A stretch of DNA of 12,016 bases, taken from positions 1 to 12,016 of the forward strand of contig JALHVH010000051.1 of the NCBI GenBank assembly GCA_022867105.1. The letters run 5' to 3'. Every line of letters starts with the position of its first letter. Within the stretch, counting starts at the first letter, position 1. The position numbers and the translations under genes are program-made. This document shows positions 1-5,473 of this stretch, one piece after another. A model generated the notes under the pieces. It had not been told where the DNA came from, searched no databases, and saw only the letters and a program-made list of their open reading frames with translations. This DNA comes from Candidatus Aminicenantota bacterium (GTDB taxonomy: Bacteria > Acidobacteriota > Aminicenantia > Aminicenantales > Saccharicenantaceae).

Positions 1-98
1 AAGCGGAGGAGGCGAAAATCCGTCCCCAGGGCTTTCCGGCAGGCGGACAAGGCCAGGGCGGCAGCGACGATGAAATAAACAACTGTTTTATCAGGCAT
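1..98 (-). CDS. Putative lipoprotein, N-terminal fragment (runs off left edge)
   Basis: A 32-codon open frame starts at ATG 98-96 and continues past the window edge. The visible N-terminus has a short charged stretch (MPDK), a hydrophobic core (VVYFIVAAALAL) and a lipobox LSAC with the cysteine at residue 20, followed by RK. This is the layout of a lipoprotein signal peptide cut by signal peptidase II, so the product is probably an exported, lipid-anchored protein. An AAGG lies about 8 bases upstream of the ATG, and a promoter with 17-base spacing sits just before it, which supports transcription leftward and divergent from the gene at 243. A competing plus-strand frame (3-125) gives a low-complexity Gly/Gln-rich tail with no recognisable family. 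The mature domain is outside the window, so no function can be given. Confidence 0.5.
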   Translation of the reverse strand, partial: MPDKTVVYFIVAAALALSACRKALGTDFRLLR

Positions 99-118
99 TC
101 AAGGGCCTTGAGAGGGAC

Positions 119-147
119 ATTGTAATCGATTTACCGCGGCCGTTCAA
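119..147 (-). promoter_or_regulatory. Sigma70-type promoter for the divergent lipoprotein gene
   Basis: On the minus strand TTGAAC (147-142) is followed by exactly 17 bases and then TACAAT (124-119). The -10 matches consensus at 5 of 6 bases and the -35 at 4 of 6. The predicted start of transcription, near 112, leaves a leader of about 14 bases before the ATG at 98. Sequence match only. Confidence 0.5.
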
Positions 148-242
148 CTGCCGGGCGGTGCGAGGAGGTCCGGAATTCTTTTTGCCGCGCAATTATGATA
201 AGCTGGGCGGCGGCGGCCGATCGACCGCCGACAGGAGAACAC

Positions 243-743
243 ATGACGCATATCCCGGAAGGGAGAAGGATCGGCGTCGTCGGCGGCGCCCGGGCGGACA
301 TCGCGTCCCTCGAGGCGGCCGGCCGGGTCGGCCGGCTCATCGCCGAGGCCGGGGCCGTCTTGGTCTGCGGCGGACTGGGCGGGGTCATGGAAGCCGCCGC
401 CCGGGGCGCCAAGGCCGCCGGGGGATTGACGGTAGGGATCCTTCCCGGGTCTTCCCCTTCCGACGCGAACCCCTTCATCGACATACCGATCGCAACAGGG
501 CTCGGATTCACGCGCAACTCGCTCGTGGCCATGAACGCCGACGCTCTCATCGCCATCGACGGGGAGTACGGGACCTTGAGCGAGATCGCCTACGGGATCA
601 TCCTCGGGAAGAAGGTCATCGGCCTCGGCACCTGGGACATCCGGGGCGTCCTTCCGGCCAAGTCACCTGAGGAGGCCGTGAGCCTGGCGCTCCGATCGGC
701 ATCTCCTTCGGAGGGCGCGAAAGATGGAAAGAACAGCCGGTAA
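243..743 (+). CDS. SLOG-superfamily nucleotide-binding protein, TIGR00725 / LOG-like
   Basis: 166 aa. The N-terminus is a Rossmann-type strand-turn (RRIGVVGGARAD, 8-19). The family signatures follow: VCGGLGGVMEAAARGAK (41-57), a GILPG strand (65-69) and GEYGTLSEIA (107-116), which corresponds to the PGGxGTxxE loop of LOG/MoCo-carrier-like proteins. This matches the TIGR00725 group, single-domain cytosolic SLOG proteins expected to bind a nucleotide or nucleotide-derived ligand; their substrate is generally not established. In true LOG cytokinin-activating enzymes the loop is PGGxGTxxE, and here the first positions are GEY, so phosphoribohydrolase activity should not be assumed. The start at 243 is chosen because ACAGGAG precedes it at good spacing; the in-frame ATG at 195 has no such site and would add a non-homologous tail. 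The 3' end overlaps truA by 20 bases, suggesting a two-gene unit. Confidence 0.85.
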   Translation: MTHIPEGRRIGVVGGARADIASLEAAGRVGRLIAEAGAVLVCGGLGGVMEAAARGAKAAGGLTVGILPGSSPSDANPFIDIPIATGLGFTRNSLVAMNADALIAIDGEYGTLSEIAYGIILGKKVIGLGTWDIRGVLPAKSPEEAVSLALRSASPSEGAKDGKNSR

Positions 744-1524
744 CCAACCGCCCTCAACGGCAAAAGCCTCCCTCGCCAACTACAGGGTGACGCTCTGCTA
801 TGACGGCACGGACTTTAAAGGCTGGCAGCGCCAGCCCCGGGAGCGGACGATCCAGGGCACCCTGGAAAACGCCTTATTCAGGATCACGGGGCAGTTGGTC
901 ACCGTCCACGGGGCGGGCAGGACGGACGCCGGCGTCCACGCCGAGGGACAGGTCGCGAACTTCAGGGCCGCGATCCGCCTCGGGATGGATGACCTGTTCC
1001 GCGCCCTGAACGCCCTCCTCCCGGACGATCTGAAGGTCCTCTCCCTCCGGAAGGTCCCCGCCGATTTCCATTCCAGGAGGTCAGCCCGGTCCAAGACCTA
1101 CCGGTACAGGATCCTCCAGGCGCCGCGGGTCAGTCCGTTCCTCGTCCGCTACGTCCTTCACTGGCCCCATCGCCTTGATGTCCGGGCCATGAGAAAAGCC
1201 GCCGCCCTCTTTGTGAGGGAGGCGGATTTCTCTGCCTTTTCGTCGAACCGGGAGCTCCATCCGGTGCGGAAGGTCGTCCTCTCCGACGTCCGGAAAAAGG
1301 GGAACGAGATCGTTTTCACGATCCGGGCCGGCGGGTTCCTCCGCTACATGGTGAGGACGATCGTCGGGACCTTGCTCGAGGTCGGCCGCGGGAAGGTTCT
1401 GCCGGAAACGATCGAGGAGCTCTTCCGGGAAAAGTCTCGTTCGCTCCGCAGCCCGACGGCCCCCGCCAGGGGGCTCTGCCTGGTCAAGATCGACTACCCC
1501 CCAAGGGCCAAGCCCATGACGTAA
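724..1524 (+). CDS. truA: tRNA pseudouridine(38-40) synthase TruA
   Basis: 266 aa, normal length for TruA, which isomerises uridines 38-40 in the anticodon arm of many tRNAs in the cytosol. The conserved first strand VTLCYDGTDFKGWQRQ (22-37) is followed by the active-site motif GAGRTDAGVHA (63-73), with the catalytic aspartate at D68. The KTYRYRI segment (124-130) carries the conserved active-site tyrosine Y126, and the C-terminal FLRYMVRTIVGTLLEVGRGK motif is intact. The first ~18 residues are a non-conserved tail, but ATG 724 has a GGAGGGCG site just upstream and overlaps the previous gene by 20 bases, as expected for coupled translation. The 3' end overlaps the convergent rimI gene by 31 bases; the PPRAKPMT tail is the part that lies in the overlap. 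Confidence 0.96.
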   Translation: MERTAGNQPPSTAKASLANYRVTLCYDGTDFKGWQRQPRERTIQGTLENALFRITGQLVTVHGAGRTDAGVHAEGQVANFRAAIRLGMDDLFRALNALLPDDLKVLSLRKVPADFHSRRSARSKTYRYRILQAPRVSPFLVRYVLHWPHRLDVRAMRKAAALFVREADFSAFSSNRELHPVRKVVLSDVRKKGNEIVFTIRAGGFLRYMVRTIVGTLLEVGRGKVLPETIEELFREKSRSLRSPTAPARGLCLVKIDYPPRAKPMT

Positions 1525-1928
1525 GCGTCTTCGACCGGATTGCTGTAATAGCCCTTCCTCGTGCCGAGGACCTTGAAACCGAGCTTCCAATAGAGGGAAA
1601 CGGCCGGCGTGTTCGACGGCCGCACCTCCAGGGTGACGAACGTCGCGCCCTTCCCGCGGACCTCTTTCAGGATGACCGTCAGGACGGCCTCGCCGATCCC
1701 CAGCCCACGGAAATCCGGGTGGAGGGCCATGTTGTTGATCTGGACCTCGTCCCGGATGTGCCAATAAATGATGTAACCGGCCACCCTCTGGTCGGGCTCA
1801 TGAATGATCACCGCGGGAAAGGAAATGCCCCTGTTCTGGACCTCCCCGCGGAAGGTCGCGTCGCTCCATGGATTGAAGAAGGACAGCTCCTCAATAACAT
1901 GGACGGCGGGGATGTCCGTCTCCTTCAT
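1494..1928 (-). CDS. rimI: Ribosomal protein S18 alanine N-acetyltransferase RimI
   Basis: A single GNAT acetyltransferase domain that transfers acetyl from acetyl-CoA to the N-terminal alanine of ribosomal protein S18. Visible motifs are EELSFFNPWS (13-22), the acetyl-CoA pyrophosphate loop RGLGIGEAVL (74-83), LEVRPSNTPAVSLYWKLGF (100-118) with the conserved Glu 101 and Tyr 113, and the RimI-typical KGYYSNPVEDAYVM (125-138). It is third in an operon after tsaB, the usual partner. ATG 1928 gives 144 aa but removes the first beta strand: in-frame codons upstream read AAFHLRR, which matches the normal start of RimI proteins (compare AAVRNM in Bacillus). An ATT at 1973-1971, in frame, preceded by GGAGG and overlapping the tsaB stop as ATTAG, may be the true start and would add 15 residues. 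The 3' end overlaps truA on the other strand. Confidence 0.92.
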   Translation of the reverse strand: MKETDIPAVHVIEELSFFNPWSDATFRGEVQNRGISFPAVIIHEPDQRVAGYIIYWHIRDEVQINNMALHPDFRGLGIGEAVLTVILKEVRGKGATFVTLEVRPSNTPAVSLYWKLGFKVLGTRKGYYSNPVEDAYVMGLALGG

Positions 1929-1968
1929 CCGCCTCAGATGGAAGGCGGCTTTTTGGGGATTCTCCGGT

Positions 1969-2649
1969 CTAATGTTTCTCCTCCGCCTGGGACCTCCGGA
2001 AATAAATGGGCTCGAGCCTGTCCGCGGGCACCCCCCTCTCCTGGCTCAATTCCTCAAGGCCAAGGACCCCGACCTCGTGGGCGATGAACGCGGTCCTCGA
2101 TGGGAACCTTCCCCTGTCCATGATGTAAGGCATGAGGAGGTCCCGCCAGACGGAAAGGCCGCTCCCGATGAAGTGGATGACCCGGCGAGAAGGAAGGCGG
2201 GCGAAGAGATCGTCGGGGGCATAAGCGCCTTGGGGGATGATCTCTACAAGCCTTCCTCTTAAAGATTCGAAGAGGGCGGAATAGACCTCCCCCTTCTTCG
2301 CGTCCAGGATGGGACAGATGAGCCGGACCTGGGGGTGGACGAGTTTCAAGGCCAGCGCCCTGAGCGTCGAAACGGCGGCGACAGGCTTTCCCGAAGCGAA
2401 GGCCAGGGACTTGACCGTGCTCAGGCCGATCCGGATGCCCGTGAACGAGCCCGGGCCGGCCGCGACGGCGAAGCCCCCGACAGATTTGATGTCGAGGTCC
2501 GCGGCCCGGAGCAGATGATCGATGGCCCGGAGGAGTCTCGCGGAATGGGTCGCAGGGGACTCGCAGGTGACCTCCCCCATGAGCCGGGCGTCCTCGAGAA
2601 GGGCCGCCGAGCCGCAGGAAGTGGTCGTATCGACCGCGAGGATCCGCAT
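1969..2649 (-). CDS. tsaB: tRNA threonylcarbamoyladenosine biosynthesis protein TsaB
   Basis: 226 aa, normal for TsaB. TsaB pairs with TsaD and TsaE to move threonylcarbamoyl from its AMP adduct to A37 of ANN-decoding tRNAs. The N-terminal ASKHA fold starts MRILAVDTTTSCGSAALL, and the family hallmark AGPGSFTGIRIGLSTVK (64-80) is intact, followed by KPVAAVSTLRALAL. The open frame extends further upstream, but that part is an out-of-frame reading of the dehydrogenase gene; ATG 2649 is the first that gives a TsaB N-terminus. It lies 20 bases after the dehydrogenase stop, with GGGGAG about 12 bases ahead, a rather long spacing. tsaD is not in the window, so the t6A set is split in this genome. 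The stop overlaps the possible ATT start of rimI. Confidence 0.95.
   Translation of the reverse strand: MRILAVDTTTSCGSAALLEDARLMGEVTCESPATHSARLLRAIDHLLRAADLDIKSVGGFAVAAGPGSFTGIRIGLSTVKSLAFASGKPVAAVSTLRALALKLVHPQVRLICPILDAKKGEVYSALFESLRGRLVEIIPQGAYAPDDLFARLPSRRVIHFIGSGLSVWRDLLMPYIMDRGRFPSRTAFIAHEVGVLGLEELSQERGVPADRLEPIYFRRSQAEEKH
1971..1984 (-). promoter_or_regulatory. Strong ribosome binding site in front of a possible ATT start for rimI
   Basis: At the end of tsaB the minus strand reads GGAGGAGAAACATTAG. GGAGG (1984-1980) stands 6 bases before ATT (1973-1971), the ideal distance, and the last base of ATT is the first base of the tsaB TAG stop. No ATG, GTG or TTG lies in frame between here and the ATG at 1928, and that ATG has only a GAGG 3 bases away. 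The site therefore favours initiation at ATT, a rare but documented bacterial start codon (infC is the known case). Confidence 0.45.
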
Positions 2650-2669
2650 GGGACGCGACCGGCTCCCCG

Positions 2670-3785
2670 TCAGAGCTTCGCGGCCACCGCCCGGCCGATG
2701 TCCAGCGTCGTCGACGAACCCTTCATGTCGTAGGTCCTGACCTTCCCCTCCTTGATGACCTCGGCCACGGCCCCTTCCAGGGCTCGGGCCTTGCCCTTCT
2801 CCCCGAGCCAGTCGAGCATCATCTTGGCCGCGAGGATTGTGGCCGTGGGGTTGACCTTGTATTTTCCGGCATACTTGGGGGCGGATCCGTGCGTGGGCTC
2901 GAAGACGGCGTGCTTGGCGCCGATGTTTCCGCTGCAGGCGAAGCCCAACCCCCCGACGAGCTGGGCCGCCAGGTCGGAAATGATATCGCCGAACAGATTC
3001 TCGGCGACGAGGACGTCGTAATCCTGGGGGTTCTTCACCAGCCACATGCAGATGGCGTCCACGTTGGTCTCATAGAACGGGATCTCCGGGTACTCCTTCG
3101 CGATCTCCCTGGCAATCCCCAGCATGAGACCTCCCGTTTCACGGAGGACATTGGGTTTCTCGACGATGGTCAGGGACCGGCGCTTGTTCGCCCTGGCGTA
3201 TTCAAAGGCCGCCCGGACGATGCGCGAACAGCCCTTCCGGGTCATGATCCGGGTAGAAACGGCGATGTCGTCCGCGGGAGTGTCCTTGAACGGCTTCATC
3301 TTGGGGTGGGTCAGGAGGGCGTCACGGACGATGGACGGCAGAGGATGGAATTCCACTCCGGCGTACATGCCCTCCGTGTTCTCCCGGAAGATGACCAGGT
3401 CGATGTCGTCCTTGTAGTTGAGAGGGTTCCCGGCATAAGCCTTGCAAGGGCGGAGGTTGGTGTATAGGTCGAACTCCTGGCGCAGACGGACGATGGGGCT
3501 GAAATAGGACAAGCCCTTGCCCTGAAGGGCCGGGGCCAGCTCTTGGGCGGCGTCTCCTTTGGGCTTTGATGTGATGGCGCCGAACAGACAGGCGTCCGTC
3601 TCCTTGAGCAGCTTGACCGTGCGGTCGGGGAGGGCGTTTCCCTCGGCGCACCAGAACTCCCAGCCGATATCGCCGTAGATATACTCTGCATCGAGGGCCA
3701 TCCTGTCGAGGACGATCATCGCCGCTTCGATGACGTCCTTCCCGACGCCGTCTCCCGGCAGGACCGCGATCCTGTATTTAGGCAT
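2670..3785 (-). CDS. Isocitrate/isopropylmalate-family beta-decarboxylating dehydrogenase
   Basis: 371 aa. This family oxidises and decarboxylates a 2-hydroxy diacid using NAD(P) and Mg2+ or Mn2+. Visible: the N-terminal VLPGDGVGKDV (8-18); substrate-side residues R102, R112 in NLRP, R134 in IFRENTEGMYAG, and Y141; K210 in VEKPNVLR; the metal aspartates D243, D267 and D271 (NLFGDIISD); and the coenzyme loop HGSAPKYAGKYKVNPTA (299-315). The loop K304-Y305 matches the NADP-specific pair of E. coli isocitrate dehydrogenase (K344-Y345). The substrate loop is SPIVRLR (96-102): it keeps the isocitrate-type serine but has Ile where the enzyme usually has Asn, so isocitrate, isopropylmalate or homoisocitrate cannot be decided here. 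No other leu or TCA genes are near. ATG 3785 has GGGAG at 6-base spacing. First gene of the operon with tsaB and rimI. Confidence 0.93.
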   Translation of the reverse strand: MPKYRIAVLPGDGVGKDVIEAAMIVLDRMALDAEYIYGDIGWEFWCAEGNALPDRTVKLLKETDACLFGAITSKPKGDAAQELAPALQGKGLSYFSPIVRLRQEFDLYTNLRPCKAYAGNPLNYKDDIDLVIFRENTEGMYAGVEFHPLPSIVRDALLTHPKMKPFKDTPADDIAVSTRIMTRKGCSRIVRAAFEYARANKRRSLTIVEKPNVLRETGGLMLGIAREIAKEYPEIPFYETNVDAICMWLVKNPQDYDVLVAENLFGDIISDLAAQLVGGLGFACSGNIGAKHAVFEPTHGSAPKYAGKYKVNPTATILAAKMMLDWLGEKGKARALEGAVAEVIKEGKVRTYDMKGSSTTLDIGRAVAAKL

Positions 3786-3818
3786 TTTCTTCTCCCGAAA
3801 TCGAAATTGTCACACCTT

Positions 3819-3846
3819 AATATACATCGGCCGCAAAATTTATCAA
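3819..3846 (-). promoter_or_regulatory. Sigma70-type promoter of the dehydrogenase-tsaB-rimI operon
   Basis: On the minus strand TTGATA (3846-3841) is followed by 16 bases and TATATT (3824-3819). Each box matches consensus at 5 of 6 bases. The start of transcription falls about 30 bases before the ATG at 3785. A run of eight T (3865-3858) lies just upstream and is also the flank of the palindromic element, so the element ends only about 20 bases from the -35 box and could influence this promoter. Confidence 0.55.
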
Positions 3847-3865
3847 CCCGGCACCCCAAAAAAAA

Positions 3866-3930
3866 GGTTCTTCGCCGAACTGCGGGGTAGGAATGCCCGG
3901 GACGATGAAGGTCGCCCTGAAGCCCCCCGT
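3866..3930 (+). repeat. Left arm of imperfect terminal inverted repeat
   Basis: Pairs with 4155-4091. The best conserved blocks are the outer GGTTCTTCnCCGAA (13 of 14 identical), CGATGAAnnTCGCCC (3903-3917) and a C6 run followed by G (3923-3929). The middle of the arm (3888-3900) is diverged and carries a small indel relative to the partner. Confidence 0.6.
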
Positions 3931-3942
3931 AGCGGAGGGGGG
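3923..3942. repeat. G/C-rich hairpin within the element, left copy
   Basis: CCCCCCG (3923-3929), loop TAG, then CGGAGGGGGG (3933-3942). The stem is 7 pairs with one bulged A at 3936. The CGGAGGGGGG strand is repeated in the central hairpin at 4025-4034, so the two are likely related copies. Confidence 0.5.
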
Positions 3943-4010
3943 ACCGAGTCCTATAAAAATTATATCGGCGACACGCCCAAGACTCTGTCCATATTTCTTG
4001 TCACCCCCTA

Positions 4011-4033
4011 CCCCCTCCGATAATCGGAGGGGG
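4011..4033. repeat. Perfect 10-bp hairpin at the centre of the element
   Basis: CCCCCTCCGA (4011-4020), a 3-base loop TAA, then TCGGAGGGGG (4024-4033). It sits near the symmetry centre of the larger palindrome (about 4010). There is no T-run on either side, so it does not look like an ordinary terminator. Confidence 0.6.
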
Positions 4034-4090
4034 GCTCTGAGATTGTCCGTGTCGCCGTGAGAGGTGCGCCGGGACTGGTTCCTGGGGGTC

Positions 4091-4155
4091 GGGGGGAGAG
4101 GGGCGATTTTCATCGCCGCGCTTTTGTGTCGGCCCCCGAATTTCGGAGAAGAACC
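4091..4155 (-). repeat. Right arm of imperfect terminal inverted repeat
   Basis: Complementary partner of 3866-3930. Read on the minus strand from 4155 it begins GGTTCTTCTCCGAA, then CGATGAAAATCGCCC (4115-4101), then a C6 run (4096-4091). It abuts the A7 run that serves as the T-tract of the terminator of the sigma-factor operon. Confidence 0.6.
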
Positions 4156-4183
4156 AAAAAAAGGGGAGGCGGCCCGCCTCCCC
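4156..4183 (-). terminator. Rho-independent terminator of the sigma-factor operon
   Basis: On the minus strand CCTCCCC-type pairing forms a stem of up to 10 bp between 4183-4174 and 4172-4163 (GGGGAGGCGG against CCGCCTCCCC), with effectively a 5-base loop, followed at once by seven T (4162-4156). It lies 40 bases after the stop of the last gene of the operon. The T-run is also the right-hand border of the palindromic element. Confidence 0.85.
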
Positions 4184-4223
4184 GTGTCCCTGAATGTCTT
4201 GTTCCGGCCTTATCGCCCCGGAG

Positions 4224-4610
4224 TCATTCCAGCCAGACCTTCACCGTTTCATCGTCCTCATAGATCTCGACGATGGCCATGGGGCCGACCTTCTTCAGCT
4301 CGACCAGGAGTTGTCCGAAATCGATGTCGACGTCTCCCTTGTCGAGACCCAGGTGCTTGTTGCCGGCGCACTTAACGAACGCTTCGACCAGCGAGAGGGG
4401 AAGGGTGACGCGGACCTTGTCCTTGCCGGCCTTGTTGTCAGTGACCAGGACCTTGAACCACTTCACCTCTTGGCCGGGCGCGTAGTTCGGGTTCTCCTTA
4501 ACGGCCTTCTTGATGGCCTGGATGTCGTCGTGGCCTTCCGCCAGGGCGATCCCGCCGAGGGCGAGGGCCAGGGCGAACGCCGCGAGCACCGGGAATGTCG
4601 CTTTTTTCAT
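4224..4610 (-). CDS. Small exported protein with LiaX/YvlB-like C-terminal domain
   Basis: 128 aa, last gene of the sigma-factor operon. Residues 1-24 are a clear Sec signal peptide (KK, hydrophobic core, then GGIALA before EGHDD), so the mature ~100-aa protein is exported. Residues 50-128 hold a compact domain: KWFKVLVTDNKAGKDKVRV, then PLSLVEAFVK, a helix around DFGQLLVELKK, and an acidic end VEIYEDDETVKVWLE. Its pattern (xVxVTD..GK.KVxVxLPLSLV ... EDxxxVxIWxE) resembles the short domain seen in YvlB/LiaX-type envelope stress proteins; I recognise this by pattern only. The same domain ends the neighbouring gene at 4627. The start at 4610 is fixed by a perfect AAGGAGG and by the signal peptide; the longer frame upstream is an arginine-rich read-through of the neighbour. 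One cysteine (C81) remains in the mature part. Confidence 0.8.
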   Translation of the reverse strand: MKKATFPVLAAFALALALGGIALAEGHDDIQAIKKAVKENPNYAPGQEVKWFKVLVTDNKAGKDKVRVTLPLSLVEAFVKCAGNKHLGLDKGDVDIDFGQLLVELKKVGPMAIVEIYEDDETVKVWLE

Positions 4611-4626
4611 GAGTTTCCTCCTTGAT

Positions 4627-5472
4627 CTATTCGATCCAGATCTTGATGACCGAATCGGCATCATTGATCTCGATGATCGTGCTCTTCGTTTTCGCCAGTT
4701 CATTGATGATCCTGTCCAGGTCGTAGCCCTTCTTCCGCATCACGGACTTCTCTTCGTCCGGGATGGCCTGCAGGGCCAGGTCCGCCAGGGCCCAGGGGAT
4801 ATTGATGTCGATCTTTTTCTTCCCGCCCTCGAAGACCTGGATCTTGAGGATCCGGGCGTGCGCTTCCGACCGGTCGTCCCCGACGGCCCTGAGGGCCCCC
4901 GGGTCGACCCTGAGAAGGGCGATCTTAGCCCTGTCCTTGAGTTCAGCGTCCGGCTCGTTTTCGATGATCCTCCTGAGGACGGGAACAGCCCGGCTCGAAA
5001 TGGTTTTGTCTTTGACGTAGCTCAACTTGAACGCCGCGTAGTAGCGAATGACCTTGTTGGAGCTCCCGAGCCGCCCCTCGATGGCGTCCAGGAAACGTCT
5101 CTCGCCCTTTTCATAAAGGCCGTAGGCCAGGTCGATTGTAGAGATCTCGGAATCCTCGATCAGGCTGGCATTCCTGTCCGAAACCTTGACGCCGCGGATG
5201 TAGGAGTCGTAGGCCTCGATCGCTTCCTTCTCCCGGCCCGCCTGCTCGCTCAGGCACTTGGCCCGGTAGAAGAGGGCCTGCTCCTTCATCAGGCTCTGCG
5301 GGTACCTGTCCAGGAGGTCATCGAGCTTATCCTGGGCGGCCTCCCACTTCTTGTCGAAGATCAAGACCTTGGCCTCCTCGAAAAGCCTCTCGTCGGGCCC
5401 GGTCTGGGCGTACGCTCCCATGCCTAGCGACACTAGCAGCAGGATCCCTATACAAATCTTGATGTTTCTCAC
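4627..5472 (-). CDS. Exported TPR/HEAT-like protein with the same C-terminal domain
   Basis: 281 aa. A signal peptide covers about 1-22 (IKICIGILLLVSLGMGAYA before QTG). Residues ~26-95 look like TPR-type helical pairs (FEEAKVLIFDKKWEAAQDKL; FYRAKCLSEQ; EAIEAYDSYI), and ~112-190 like short HEAT-type repeats (YYAAFKLSYVKDK, AVPVLRRIIENEPDAELKD). Residues ~207-281 repeat the domain of the downstream gene: ILKIQVFEGGKKKIDINIP, WALADLALQAI, a helix at DRIINELAKTK, and the end SVIKIWIE. Such an architecture suggests a protein-binding periplasmic or surface scaffold; the partner is unknown. The start is a GTG at 5472 with GAGG upstream, one base after the anti-sigma stop, so translation is probably coupled. 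It lies 16 bases before the next gene. Confidence 0.78.
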   Translation of the reverse strand: MRNIKICIGILLLVSLGMGAYAQTGPDERLFEEAKVLIFDKKWEAAQDKLDDLLDRYPQSLMKEQALFYRAKCLSEQAGREKEAIEAYDSYIRGVKVSDRNASLIEDSEISTIDLAYGLYEKGERRFLDAIEGRLGSSNKVIRYYAAFKLSYVKDKTISSRAVPVLRRIIENEPDAELKDRAKIALLRVDPGALRAVGDDRSEAHARILKIQVFEGGKKKIDINIPWALADLALQAIPDEEKSVMRKKGYDLDRIINELAKTKSTIIEINDADSVIKIWIE

Positions 5473-5473
5473 G

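Larger units (their letters stand above)
3866..4155. mobile_element. MITE-like palindromic insertion element, ~290 bases, flanked by A7-8 runs
   Basis: This fills most of the only long gene-free stretch in the window (3786-4223). Its ends are inverted repeats: 3866-3879 reads GGTTCTTCGCCGAA and the complement of 4155-4142 reads GGTTCTTCTCCGAA. The match continues inward at the same offsets: 3903-3917 against 4115-4101 (13 of 15), C6 runs at 3923-3928 and 4096-4091, and 3967-3975 against 4056-4048 (9 of 9). On the plus strand it is bordered by A8 (3858-3865) and A7 (4156-4162), which look like a duplicated target site. Inside are two G/C-rich hairpins. It has no credible protein; small open frames in it are by-products of the symmetry. 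A mobile, non-autonomous element is an inference; a structured RNA or a double terminator are alternatives. No transposase lies in the window. Confidence 0.55.

Noticed and set aside
3..125. Plus-strand C-terminal gene fragment (Gly/Gln-rich, ending at TAA 123-125)
   Set aside because: Codon usage becomes unlike the neighbours after about position 80 and no family is recognisable; the opposite-strand lipoprotein start has a signal peptide and a promoter. Not fully excluded.
2650..3045. Upstream extension of the tsaB frame into the dehydrogenase gene (132 extra codons)
   Set aside because: The extension is Arg/Gly-rich out-of-frame reading of the dehydrogenase; TsaB homology starts exactly at MRILAVDTTT.
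3817..4113. 98-codon minus-strand frame in the intergenic palindrome (contains QFGEEPFFWG)
   Set aside because: It lies inside the inverted-repeat element; a similar NFGEEPKKG appears on the plus strand at the other end, so the resemblance comes from repeat symmetry and not from a protein. It has no good ribosome binding site.
4156..4183. Bidirectional terminator reading of the stem with A-run
   Set aside because: On the plus strand the stem is followed by GTGTCCCTG without a T-run, so only the minus-strand direction fits an intrinsic terminator.
4510..5427. 305-codon plus-strand open frame opposite the exported TPR-like gene
   Set aside because: The minus-strand gene has a signal peptide, start site, operon spacing and a domain shared with its neighbour; the plus frame has no start signal and only acidic/Leu-rich low-complexity sequence.
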